The notes below the pieces were generated by a model. It did not search any database. It saw only the letters and a program-made list of their open reading frames with translations, and was not told the origin of the DNA. Position numbers and translations under genes: made by a program. Positions 18,248 through 27,140 of a DNA stretch of 64,000 nucleotides are shown one piece after another (the stretch's first letter is position 1; each line of letters begins with the position of its first letter). The stretch is from contig CANHNJ010000001.1 in assembly GCA_947462105.1 (NCBI GenBank), forward strand, positions 124,001 through 188,000. The letters run 5' to 3'. Source of the stretch: Alphaproteobacteria bacterium. GTDB taxonomy: Bacteria; Pseudomonadota; Alphaproteobacteria; Micropepsales; Micropepsaceae.

Positions 18248-20989
18248 CTACTTTTCTTCGTCGCCGCCAAAGGCTTTCTGCCACCAACCCTTCTTGGTTG
18301 GCTTGGCAGGTTCAGCCGAGGGCGTGGTGTCCACCTCATCCGCATCGGACGACAGGGACCAGACCGGCGCGGCAGGTGCGTTGGGCACGGGACCGCCATG
18401 TGCCCCACCATGTGTCGGCGTGGTGTCGACTTCATCGGGCACGCCGAAACGTGCTTCGGCAGCCGGGAAGGGTGTCTCCTGGTCGTGCGGACGCTGCTCG
18501 CGATCACGCCCGCCACGACGGCCACGACGGCGGCGGCGGCGACGGCCGCCTTCGCCCTGCACCTGGCCTTCACCGGCCTCGGAAGACGGGGTGGCGTCGG
18601 TATCCTCGCTGTTCGGCTCTTCACCGTCGGCGGCGATGCCGTCAGCCTGCTGTTCGCGCGGGGGCTGGTCGCCACGCGGCTGACCATCACCGCGCGGCGC
18701 CTGGCCGTCGCGGCGATTGCGGCCACGGCCGCCACGGCGGCGGCGCTTGCCACGGCCTTCGCCTTCACCATCGCCACGCGGCGCGGCGTCACCGTCACGC
18801 TCGCGCTTGGCGGGGGCGTCGTCGTCACCGGCTTCGGCAGCCTCGTCCTGCGCAGTCTCGATGTATTCTTCCTCGTCCGCTTCCTCGACATAGTCGGGCT
18901 CGGGCTCGTCGGAATGCACGAAGCCGGATTCGATCCCGGCGGAATGGTTCTTCGGGCGCTCGCCGGGCTCGCGGCTCTTGAGGCGGTCGATCTCGAACTC
19001 GCCCGCCGGCATGCCTTCCTTGGGCAGGAAGGTTATTTCCATGCGGTATTCGCTTTCCAGGCGGGCCACTTCGCGGCGCTTCTGGTTGAGCACATAGATG
19101 GCAATGTCGGTCGGCACCTTGATGGCGACGGCGGCGGACTTGGCCTTCTCGCCTTCCTCTTCCAGGGCGCGCAGCACGCGCAGGGCCGAGGATTCCACCG
19201 AGCGCACCAGGCCGATGCCACCGCAATGGGCGCAGGTGACGGTGGACCCGGCCACCACGCCGGCGCGCAGGCGCTGGCGGGACATTTCCATCAGGCCGAA
19301 CTGGCTGATCTTGCCGATCTGGACGCGGGCGCGGTCGTTCTTCACCGCATCGCGCAACCGCTTCTCGACCTCGCGGTCGTTGCGGCTTTCCTCCATGTCG
19401 ATGAAGTCGATCACGATCAGGCCAGCCAGATCGCGCAGGCGCAGCTGGCGGGCCACTTCGTCGGCGGCCTCCAGGTTGGTCTTGCGCGCGGTTTCCTCGA
19501 TCGAATGTTCGCGGGTGGCGCGGCCGGAATTGACGTCGATCGAGACCAGCGCTTCGGTCTGGTTGATGACGATGTAGCCGCCCGACTTCAGCGTGACGGT
19601 GGGCGAGAACATCGAGTCCAGCTGGGCCTCGATATGCATGCGCTGGTAGAGCGGCACGCTGTCCTTGTAGTGATGGACGTTCTTGGCATGGCTCGGCATG
19701 AGCATGCGCATGAAGTCCTTGGCGTTGCGGAAGCCCAGATCGCCTTCCACCACGACGTCCAGCACATCCTTGTTGAAGAGGTCGCGCAGGGCCCGCTTGA
19801 TCAGGTCGCCTTCTTCATAGACGCAGGCGGGCGCGTTGGAATTGAGCGTGGTCTCGCGGATCGTGTCCCACATCCGCATCAGATATTCATAGTCGCGCCG
19901 GATCTCGATCCGGGTGCGGCTTTCGCCAGCAGTCCGGATGATCAGGCCCATGCCTTCCGGCAGCTCCAGGCCCTGGGCGGCGCTCTTCAGGCGCTTGCGG
20001 TCGGCGGCGTTGGTGATCTTGCGGGAAATGCCGCCGCCGCGCGGGGTATTGGGCATCAGCACGCAATAGCGGCCCGCCAGCGAGAGATAGGTGGTGAGGG
20101 CGGCGCCCTTGTTGCCGCGTTCTTCCTTGACGACCTGCACCAGGATGATCTGGCGGCGCTTGATCACTTCCTGGATCTTGTAGTGCTTCTTGCGCACCCA
20201 GCGCTGCGAGGGGCGGGCGGACTGCAGGGGCTGCGCATCCTCCGAACCGCCTTCGGCAGTCTCGGACGGCGTGGTCTCGCCCTCGGCGCCGTCGCCGCTG
20301 ACCGGCTCGATCTCGCCTTCATTCTCTTCCGCAGCGTCTGCGGCGGCGGTCTCGTCCTGGCCGTAATCGGTCAGATGGGCCTCGGCGGCCTCGGACTTGG
20401 TGGCGGCGTCCTCATCTTCTTCTTCATGGTCGTGATCCTGCTGCTCGACCGCCGCGCCACCATGGTTGACGAAGACATCTTCATGTTCGTGGTCGGCGTC
20501 CGGCGCTGCCTCGGCGGCAGCGGGGGCGGCGTCGGCCTCCGGCTCGTCCGTCGCTTCCACCGGCACCAGCGGCGCCATCTCGGCCTCGCCCTCCTCGATG
20601 GCCTCGGGTTCGTCGGCCTCATCCTCTTCGTCGCTTTCGACCGGCTTGGGGCCGGAGCTGATCTCGAAGGATTCGATGTCGTCCTCGGAGCGGCGGCGGG
20701 CTTCGGCCTCCTGCTCGGCGATCAGGGCGGCGCGGTCGGCAGCGGGGATCTGGTAATAGTCGGGATGGATTTCCGCGAAGGCGAGGAAGCCCTGGCGGTT
20801 GCCGCCATACTCGACGAAGGCGGCCTGCAGCGACGGCTCAACGCGCGTCACCTTGGCGAGGTAGATGTTACCCTTGAGAGGCCGCTTGGACGCGGCCTCG
20901 AAATCGAATTCTTCGACCTTAGAACCGTCGAGAACGACAACCCGGGTCTCTTCCGGGTGGTTGGCATCGATAAGCATGCGCTTGGACAT
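18248..20989 (-). CDS. rne: Ribonuclease E
   Basis: RNase E starts mRNA decay and processes rRNA and tRNA; it scaffolds the degradosome. The 913-residue protein begins with MSKRMLIDANHPEETRV, and the S1 domain (about 35-330) is interrupted by an acidic, Glu/Asp/Ala-rich insertion of roughly 200 residues, an alphaproteobacterial trait. Catalytic aspartates are in VSIDVNSGRATRE and VIDFIDMEE, and the Zn-link is CAHC. The C-terminal third is disordered, with Arg/Gly-rich RNA-binding stretches and a short WWQKAFGG end. The start at 20989 has GGAGAA 6 bases upstream. Confidence 0.97.
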   Translation of the reverse strand: MSKRMLIDANHPEETRVVVLDGSKVEEFDFEAASKRPLKGNIYLAKVTRVEPSLQAAFVEYGGNRQGFLAFAEIHPDYYQIPAADRAALIAEQEAEARRRSEDDIESFEISSGPKPVESDEEDEADEPEAIEEGEAEMAPLVPVEATDEPEADAAPAAAEAAPDADHEHEDVFVNHGGAAVEQQDHDHEEEDEDAATKSEAAEAHLTDYGQDETAAADAAEENEGEIEPVSGDGAEGETTPSETAEGGSEDAQPLQSARPSQRWVRKKHYKIQEVIKRRQIILVQVVKEERGNKGAALTTYLSLAGRYCVLMPNTPRGGGISRKITNAADRKRLKSAAQGLELPEGMGLIIRTAGESRTRIEIRRDYEYLMRMWDTIRETTLNSNAPACVYEEGDLIKRALRDLFNKDVLDVVVEGDLGFRNAKDFMRMLMPSHAKNVHHYKDSVPLYQRMHIEAQLDSMFSPTVTLKSGGYIVINQTEALVSIDVNSGRATREHSIEETARKTNLEAADEVARQLRLRDLAGLIVIDFIDMEESRNDREVEKRLRDAVKNDRARVQIGKISQFGLMEMSRQRLRAGVVAGSTVTCAHCGGIGLVRSVESSALRVLRALEEEGEKAKSAAVAIKVPTDIAIYVLNQKRREVARLESEYRMEITFLPKEGMPAGEFEIDRLKSREPGERPKNHSAGIESGFVHSDEPEPDYVEEADEEEYIETAQDEAAEAGDDDAPAKRERDGDAAPRGDGEGEGRGKRRRRGGRGRNRRDGQAPRGDGQPRGDQPPREQQADGIAADGEEPNSEDTDATPSSEAGEGQVQGEGGRRRRRRRGRRGGRDREQRPHDQETPFPAAEARFGVPDEVDTTPTHGGAHGGPVPNAPAAPVWSLSSDADEVDTTPSAEPAKPTKKGWWQKAFGGDEEK

Positions 20990-21438
20990 GGGATTCTCCG
21001 GCGGCGCGCCTTCCTGCCCGCGTTCCAGCGCGAGACATTGGGAGGGGGGACCGCATGTTTGAGGTGGGCGACCGGCGCGCGCCTTCGTCACCCGGCTGGG
21101 CCGGGCGGATGGAGAGGCGGTGTGATGTGTCGGTCATGACGAACTTAAATCCGGAACCGCGGATACCGCGGGGAAACAGGCTGCTATCGGGGGAGGGCTT
21201 CCTGGCGCCGGTCCTTTGCCTTGGGGCAGGGGGCTGGCGGGGCGTCCGATCCACGACTTGCGGTTGTATAATCTACAATCCGGCGACGCAGCTTGGGTGA
21301 AGTTGTAGGGGGCCCATCCCCCCGGCACAAGGGCCATCGGTCAATGGGCCGAACGGGCCTATGATCGCGCCCGCAGTGGCTAACGAATCGTAAACTTTTC
21401 CGGCGCATCCTCCGGCGGCGGCGCAGAAAGCATAAAAG
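20990..21438. other. 449-base divergent region between rne and the amidase gene
   Basis: No gene is seen. Visible elements are a CCGCGGATACCGCGG palindrome (about 21157-21171), a TTGTATAATCTACAA inverted repeat (about 21263-21277) holding TATAAT on the plus strand and TATACA on the minus strand, and a short GGGG/CCCC stem near 21309-21324. This space is large enough for a long rne 5' UTR such as the autoregulatory leaders known in other groups, but I could not recognise a known rne leader. Confidence 0.4.
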
Positions 21439-22731
21439 TTGTTCCTTTTCAGTGTTCTAGCGGGAGTTGTTGCGACGGGGCTGATACTGGCGCCCGCCGC
21501 TGCGCAGGCCCCGGCTGGGAATGACGCCATTGGCCGCCTGCTGGGCCGGGGTGCCGCGCCCAGCCCTGCAGCGGCCCGTCCGGCCAGCCCCGCCCCGGCG
21601 GTGATGAGCGCCCGCATCGGCGAGCATGCCGACCGCACCCGGCTGGTGCTGGAGCTCTCGGACCCCGTGACCCTGCGGGCCTTCAGCCTGGCCAATCCCA
21701 ACCGCGTTATCCTGGACATGCCGGAAGTCGCCTGGCGCATGGGCAACCCGCCCGTGCCCACCGGCAGCGGCCTGATCAAGGCCTATCGCTATGGCGTCTT
21801 CCGCACCGGCAATTCGCGCATGGTGATCGATCTCAACCGGCCCGCCAGGCTGGCCGAGACGCTGGTGATCCCGCCCACCGCAGGCTTTGGCTATCGCGTG
21901 GTGATCGACATGTTCCCCGCCACCCAGACCGCCTTCGAGAGCGATGCGGGCTGGCCCGCCGACCTGAAGAAGCGCGAAGCCGATGCCGAGCGCCGTGCGC
22001 GGGTGGCAAATGTTCCGCGCGCCAACGGCAAGAAGGTCGTGGTGATCGATCCCGGTCATGGTGGCATCGATTCCGGCGCCAGCGGCGTCAACGGCCTGCT
22101 CGAAAAGGACCTGGTGCTGGCCGAAGGCCTCATGCTGGCCAGGGAACTGCGCGCGCGCGGTGTCACCGTATTCCTGACCCGCGAAAAAGACGGCTATGTC
22201 CCCTTGCGCGACCGTGTCGCCTTTGCCCGCGCCCACAAGGCCGACCTGTTCGTTTCCCTGCACGCCGATTCGCATTCCGACGCCACGGTCAGCGGCCTTT
22301 CAATCTACACCATCAGTGATGGCCGCTCCGACCGCGAAGCGTCTGCTTTGGCCCAGCGCGAGAACCAGTCGGACATAATCGCGGGCGTGGACCTGCCGGC
22401 GGATAATGCCGTGACGCCGATCCTGATCGACCTGGCGCAGCGCGACACGATCAACAAGTCCTCGCGCTTCGCCAAGGGCGCGCTGGTGCAGCTTGCGGGG
22501 GCCACCGCGATCCTGCCGCGCAGTCCGCATCGTTCTGCCAGCCTGGCGGTGCTGACGGCGCCCGACGTGCCCGCCGTACTGATCGAACTAGGCTATCTGT
22601 CCAACCGTTCCGACGCGGGCCAGATGAAGACGGATTCCTGGCGCGCCGGCGTGGCAGGCGCCATCGCCACTGCCGTGGTCCGGTATTTCGCCGGGGATTC
22701 CGCCGTTCTGACGGCGGCGGGAACCCGCTGA
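21439..22731 (+). CDS. amiC: N-acetylmuramoyl-L-alanine amidase with AMIN domain
   Basis: This periplasmic zinc amidase cleaves stem peptides from glycan for daughter-cell separation. The order is a signal peptide (about 1-23), an AMIN domain for septal targeting (about 55-165) and Amidase_3 (about 200-420). Zinc and catalytic residues are in VIDPGHGGIDSGASG, GLLEKDLVLAEG, FVSLHADS and LIELGYLSNRSD. The start is TTG at 21439: an in-frame TAA lies two codons upstream and the next GTG/ATG would remove the signal peptide. The signal lacks an N-terminal positive charge, so the start is not certain. It leads an amiC-mrcA pair. Confidence 0.93.
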   Translation: MFLFSVLAGVVATGLILAPAAAQAPAGNDAIGRLLGRGAAPSPAAARPASPAPAVMSARIGEHADRTRLVLELSDPVTLRAFSLANPNRVILDMPEVAWRMGNPPVPTGSGLIKAYRYGVFRTGNSRMVIDLNRPARLAETLVIPPTAGFGYRVVIDMFPATQTAFESDAGWPADLKKREADAERRARVANVPRANGKKVVVIDPGHGGIDSGASGVNGLLEKDLVLAEGLMLARELRARGVTVFLTREKDGYVPLRDRVAFARAHKADLFVSLHADSHSDATVSGLSIYTISDGRSDREASALAQRENQSDIIAGVDLPADNAVTPILIDLAQRDTINKSSRFAKGALVQLAGATAILPRSPHRSASLAVLTAPDVPAVLIELGYLSNRSDAGQMKTDSWRAGVAGAIATAVVRYFAGDSAVLTAAGTR

Positions 22732-22794
22732 TGCGCCCTTTAAATCCGCTGCCCCCGGGGCTATGACAGGCGTCCACAAGGCTTCCCGAGACCC

Positions 22795-25245
22795 ATGCTT
22801 CGCCGCATTCTGACCTATCTGGGAATTGCCGCCGCCGCGCTGGCGGTGCTGGCCGTGGGCGCTGGCGTTTTCTATCTCATCACCATCACGCGCGACCTGC
22901 CCAGCCTCGAGACGCTGCAGAACTACACGCCGCCCATCACCACCCGCGTCTATGCCGGTAACGGCACCGTGCTGGGCGAGTATGCCCGCGAGCGGCGCAT
23001 GTTCGTGCCCATCGACTTCATTCCCAACCGGGTGAAGCAGGCCTTCACCTCGGCCGAGGACCGCAATTTCTACAATCATCCCGGCGTCGATCCGTCGGGC
23101 ATCCTGCGCGCTGCGGTCAAGGATGTCGGGCTGGTGATCCAGCGCCGCCGCCCGCAGGGCGCTTCCACCATCACCCAGCAGGTGGCACGCAACTTCCTGC
23201 TCAATTCCGACGTCAAGTTCAGCCGCAAGATTCGCGAGGCCATCCTGGCGGTGCGCATCGACGCCACCTATCCCAAGGACAAGGTGCTGGAGCTGTATCT
23301 CAACGAAATCTTCCTGGGACAGAACTGCTATGGCGTGGCGGCGGCGGCGCTGAACTATTTCGGCAAGTCGCTGGATGAACTCACCGTCCCGGAAGTCGCC
23401 TTCCTTGCCGCCCTGCCCAAGGGCCCCAGCAACTATGATCCGCGCCGCTATCACGCTGCGGCGATCGAGCGCCGCGATTGGGTGATCGACCAGATGCTGG
23501 ACAACAACTATATCAGCCGCGCCGAGGCCGATGCGGCCAAGGCCACGCCGCTGGTGACGCAGAGCCGCGCCCTGGGCAGCCAGGCCGCCGACGTGGATTA
23601 CTATGTCGAGGAAGTGCGCCGTCTGCTCTACGCCAAATATGGCCAGCATCAATTGTATGATGGCGGCCTGCAGGTACGTGCCTCTCTCAACACCCAGTTG
23701 CAGAACTATGCCGTCAGCGCGCTGCGCTCCGGCCTGGTGCGGTATGACCGCCGGCATGGCTGGCGCGGTGCCAGGCAGCAGATGGATATCGGCGGCGACT
23801 GGAAAAAGGCGCTGTCGGTGCGGCCTAACCAGTCCGGCATCGAGACCTGGCGGCTTGCCGTCGTGCTGGGCTATGACGCCAAGGCCGTCCGTGTCGGTTT
23901 CGGCGATGGCAGCACCGGCGTCATTCCCGCCGAAGGCTATCGCTGGGCGCGCAAGCAGTTGGGCGGCGGCAGTGTCGGTGCCTCGCCCGCCGCGCCGCAG
24001 GAGATCGCCAAGCCCGGCGACCTGATCTACGTCGAAGCCATCAGCGCCAAGGATGGCGGCAAGCCCGGCCAGTTCGGCCTGCGCCAGGTGCCGGAGATCA
24101 ACGGTGCCATCGTCGTGATGGATCCGCACACCGGCCGTGTGCTGGCGATGTCGGGCGGCTTCTCTTATGCCTCGTCGCAATTCGACCGCGCCATGCAGGC
24201 GATGCGCCAGCCCGGCTCGACCTTCAAGCCCTTCGTCTATGCGGCGGCGCTGGACAATGGCTACACCCCGGCGACCAAGGTGCTGGATGCCCCCTTCGAG
24301 CTCGACATGGGGCCGGGGCAGGGCATCTGGCGGCCGGAGAATTTCGAGGTCGGCGAATATCTGGGCGAAGCCACGCTGCGGCGTGGCCTGGAACTGTCGC
24401 ACAACCTGATGACGGTGCGCCTGGCCTGGCAGATGGGCTTGGACAAGGTCGCGCCGCTGGCGGAACGCATGGGCGTCTATGACAAGATGCCCCGCTTCCT
24501 TGCCAACGCGCTGGGCTCGCAGGATACGACGCTGATGCGTCTCGTCGGCGCCTATTCCGAATTCGTCAATGGCGGCAAGAAGGTCCAGGCTTCGCTGGTT
24601 GACCGCGTGCAGGATCGCAACGGCAAGACCGTCTGGCGGCATGATGCGCGCAAGTGCGATGGCTGCAACGATGCCGCCTGGAAAAATCAGAGCGAGCCGC
24701 TGCTGGAAGACACGCGCGAGCAGGCACTGGATTCCCGCACCGCCTACCAGATCACCTCCATCCTGCAGGGCGTGGTCCAGCGCGGCACCGGCGTTTCCAT
24801 CGGCGTGGTCGGCAAGCCGCTGGCGGGCAAGACCGGTACCTCCAACGAGGCGCGCAATACCTGGTTCATCGGCTTCTCGCCCGATCTGGCGGCAGGCGTC
24901 TATGTCGGCTTTGACGACAATCGCAGCCTGGGCCGCAGCGAGCAGGGCGCCACCGTCGCCGCGCCGATCTTCCGCGACTTTATGCTGGAGGCGCTCAAGG
25001 ATGCGCCGCCCACGCCGTTCCGCGTTGCGCCCGGCATCGAGCTGATCAGCATCGATCGCATGAGCGGCAACCCCGCCAGCGGCCCGGGCACTATCCTGGA
25101 AGCCTTCAAGCCGGGCACCGCGCCGGGCGAATATTTCGGCCCCGAGACTGCAGACCCCACGCCGGCGCAGCAGCCGGCGGGCGGGGGCGCGCAAACGCCG
25201 GCGCCGCCCGCTTCGGTGGGCGAGGGCACCGGTGGGCTTTATTAA
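22795..25245 (+). CDS. mrcA: Penicillin-binding protein 1A (bifunctional transglycosylase/transpeptidase)
   Basis: PBP1A polymerises glycan from lipid II and cross-links it. The 816 residues comprise an N-terminal membrane anchor (about 10-31), a GT51 domain with catalytic E88 in SAEDRNFYNHPG and RRPQGASTITQQVARN, an OB-like insertion, and the transpeptidase with the active serine S475 in PGSTFKP, the SHN triad in ELSHNLMT and KTGTSNEARNTW. The tail is Pro/Ala-rich. It lies 63 bases after the amidase, and prfB follows. Confidence 0.97.
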   Translation: MLRRILTYLGIAAAALAVLAVGAGVFYLITITRDLPSLETLQNYTPPITTRVYAGNGTVLGEYARERRMFVPIDFIPNRVKQAFTSAEDRNFYNHPGVDPSGILRAAVKDVGLVIQRRRPQGASTITQQVARNFLLNSDVKFSRKIREAILAVRIDATYPKDKVLELYLNEIFLGQNCYGVAAAALNYFGKSLDELTVPEVAFLAALPKGPSNYDPRRYHAAAIERRDWVIDQMLDNNYISRAEADAAKATPLVTQSRALGSQAADVDYYVEEVRRLLYAKYGQHQLYDGGLQVRASLNTQLQNYAVSALRSGLVRYDRRHGWRGARQQMDIGGDWKKALSVRPNQSGIETWRLAVVLGYDAKAVRVGFGDGSTGVIPAEGYRWARKQLGGGSVGASPAAPQEIAKPGDLIYVEAISAKDGGKPGQFGLRQVPEINGAIVVMDPHTGRVLAMSGGFSYASSQFDRAMQAMRQPGSTFKPFVYAAALDNGYTPATKVLDAPFELDMGPGQGIWRPENFEVGEYLGEATLRRGLELSHNLMTVRLAWQMGLDKVAPLAERMGVYDKMPRFLANALGSQDTTLMRLVGAYSEFVNGGKKVQASLVDRVQDRNGKTVWRHDARKCDGCNDAAWKNQSEPLLEDTREQALDSRTAYQITSILQGVVQRGTGVSIGVVGKPLAGKTGTSNEARNTWFIGFSPDLAAGVYVGFDDNRSLGRSEQGATVAAPIFRDFMLEALKDAPPTPFRVAPGIELISIDRMSGNPASGPGTILEAFKPGTAPGEYFGPETADPTPAQQPAGGGAQTPAPPASVGEGTGGLY

Positions 25246-25281
25246 GTGGCTTGTCACGGCCCGGGGCGCCGGGCCATCCAG

Positions 25282-25310
25282 TTGACAAAGACGCTGTCAC
25301 AGACGATTTC
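25282..25310 (+). promoter_or_regulatory. Candidate promoter of prfB
   Basis: A perfect TTGACA -35 (25282-25287) is followed after 17 bases by GATTTC, a poor -10. It lies 78 bases before the prfB ATG and after a GGCCCGGGGCGCCGGGCC hairpin that may end the mrcA transcript. Confidence 0.35.
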
Positions 25311-25387
25311 ACTGAGCCTGATTTGGACCGCAAGGCCCTGTTTCACCTGGGTGGCCCGCATGCGCGGGCCATGACATCGAGAATAGA

Positions 25388-26519
25388 ATGCGCCCCGAAA
25401 TCGCCCGCGCCGTCGACGAAATCCAGCAGGCCATCGCCCTGCTGAGGAGGCATCTTTGACTGGGATGTCGCCAACCGCCGTCTCGACGAACTGAACGCCC
25501 GCGCCGAAGACCCTTCGATCTGGAATGACGCCCAGGCGGCGCAGAAACTGATGCGCGAGCGCCAGAAGCTCGACAGCTCGATGAACGCCGTCCGCACCAT
25601 CGAGAACGAGTTGGCCGATGCCATCGGCCTGATCGAGATGGCGGAAGCCGACAATGACGCCGCCATGGTCGTCGATGCCGAAGCCGCCATCCTGGGCCTG
25701 CAGAAACGTGCCGAGCAGGCGCGGCTGCAATCCATGCTGTCGGGCGAGGCCGACGGCAATGACAGCTATCTGGAAATCCATGCCGGCGCCGGCGGCACCG
25801 AGAGCCAGGACTGGGCCTCGATGCTGTACCGCATGTACATGCGCTGGGCCGAGAGCCACGGCTACAAGCTGCAACTGATCGAAGAGTCCGAAGGCGAAGC
25901 GGCGGGGCTGAAATCGGCGACGCTGCTGGTCAAGGGCGAGAACGCCTATGGCTGGTTGAAGAGCGAGGCGGGCGTCCACCGGCTGGTGCGCATCTCGCCC
26001 TTCGATTCCGCGGCGCGGCGGCATACGTCGTTTTCAAGCGTCACCGTCTATCCGGTGATCGACCAGTCCATCAATATCGAGGTTCCGGAAAAGGATGTGC
26101 GGATCGACGTCTATCGCGCCAGCGGCGCGGGCGGCCAGCACGTCAACAAGACCGAAAGCGCCGTGCGCATCACGCACATTCCCACCGGCATCGCCGTGGC
26201 CTGCCAGACCGAGCGCAGCCAGCACCAGAACAAGGCCAATTGCTGGGACATGCTGAAGGCGCGGCTTTACGAGATCGAGCTGCAGCGCAAGAAGGCCGAG
26301 ACCGGCGCCTTTGTCGGCGAGAAATCCGAGATGGGCTGGGGCCACCAGATCCGCTCCTATGTGCTGCAGCCCTACCAGTTGGTGAAGGACCTGCGCACCG
26401 GCGTCGAAAGCCGTTCGCCGCAGGACGTGCTGGATGGCGATCTCGACGCCTTCATGGCGGCGGCGCTTGCGCAGGAAGTCGGCGGCAAGCCGAAAGAGAA
26501 GATCGAAGATTTGGAGTAA
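25388..26519 (+). CDS. prfB: Peptide chain release factor 2, with programmed +1 frameshift
   Basis: RF2 releases peptides at UGA and UAA. Translation starts at ATG 25388, reads 23 codons to CTT at 25454-25456 and meets TGA at 25457-25459. The classical recoding signal is present: AGGAGG (25445-25450), three bases, then CTTTGAC. A +1 shift gives a 376-residue protein continuing [13 protein letters not shown]. The SPF codon-recognition motif ([10 protein letters not shown]) and the GGQ catalytic motif ([10 protein letters not shown]) are intact. The TGA is itself an RF2 stop, so low RF2 raises frameshifting: an autoregulatory loop. A strong hairpin terminator follows. Confidence 0.97.
25445..25460 (+). 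promoter_or_regulatory. Programmed +1 frameshift site of prfB
   Basis: The internal Shine-Dalgarno AGGAGG, the slip codon CTT, the stop TGA and the following C form the conserved RF2 recoding element. The spacing (three bases between AGGAGG and CTT) is the same as in Escherichia coli. Confidence 0.95.
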
Positions 26520-26568
26520 ACGGCGAGGCCGGTCCGGCCGCTCGCTCAAGCTCGCGGCGTTCGTCGCT

Positions 26569-26597
26569 CGAAACGGTCCACTGGACCGTTTCGTTTT
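26569..26597 (+). terminator. Terminator after prfB, strong palindrome
   Basis: A perfect 11-bp stem CGAAACGGTCC (26569-26579) / GGACCGTTTCG (26583-26593) with an ACT loop is followed by TTTT. It lies between the convergent prfB and bactofilin genes. The preceding GCTCGCTCAAGCTCGCGGC is also repeat-like, and the whole unit may be a dispersed element. Confidence 0.7.
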
Positions 26598-26615
26598 CCT
26601 GCGGAAAACCGCTCC

Positions 26616-27140
26616 TCACCCACCCAAAGGTGCGAACGTCGCCTGGCCGGGCAGCGGCGCCTGCACGCGCGGTGTCACGAAGGTCTGCGACGCGGGCTCG
26701 GCAACCGGTGCAGCCTTGCGCTGGCCGTCGCCCAGGGGATCGTCGGAATGGCGGCAATTGCCTTCGAAGAAGGCGCCGGATTCCACCGCGAAGGCTTCGT
26801 GCAGGATGTCGCCCTCGACATGGCTGGTGGTGCAGAGCTGCACCTTGCGGGCGCGGATGCGGCCGATGACGCGGCCACGGATCACGACTTCCTCGGCGAA
26901 GATCTCGCCATGAATCTCGGCCTTCTCGCCGATCACCAGGCTGACGCTGCGGACATCGCCTTCGACGCGGCCATCGATCTGCATGTCGCCGGCGCAGGTG
27001 ATGGTGCCGGTGATGACGGCGTCGGCCGAGAGGATCGAGGGGGCGGAACCGCGCGCGGGCTTGCGCGCGGCAGCAATGGGCGTGGCGGCAACCGGCGCGG
27101 TGGTCACGGGGTTGCTGTCCTTGGGCTTGCTAGAGAACAT
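26616..27140 (-). CDS. Bactofilin
   Basis: Bactofilins polymerise without nucleotide into beta-helical filaments that position cell-wall enzymes. The 174 residues have a disordered N-terminus (about 1-35), the bactofilin core with repeated beta-strand hydrophobics (ITGTITCAGDMQIDGRVEGDV, KAEIHGEIFAEEVVIRGRVIGRIRARKV, HVEGDILHE) and a Pro-rich tail. The gene overlaps the M23 peptidase gene by 11 bases and is translated after it, the pairing seen in several bacteria where a bactofilin anchors an M23 endopeptidase for cell shape. Confidence 0.93.
   Translation of the reverse strand: MFSSKPKDSNPVTTAPVAATPIAAARKPARGSAPSILSADAVITGTITCAGDMQIDGRVEGDVRSVSLVIGEKAEIHGEIFAEEVVIRGRVIGRIRARKVQLCTTSHVEGDILHEAFAVESGAFFEGNCRHSDDPLGDGQRKAAPVAEPASQTFVTPRVQAPLPGQATFAPLGG

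Noticed and set aside
18050-21139. A 1029-codon open frame antisense to rne
   Set aside because: It is created by GC-rich codon structure of rne on the other strand; composition is repetitive and no domain is recognisable, while rne has all RNase E motifs.
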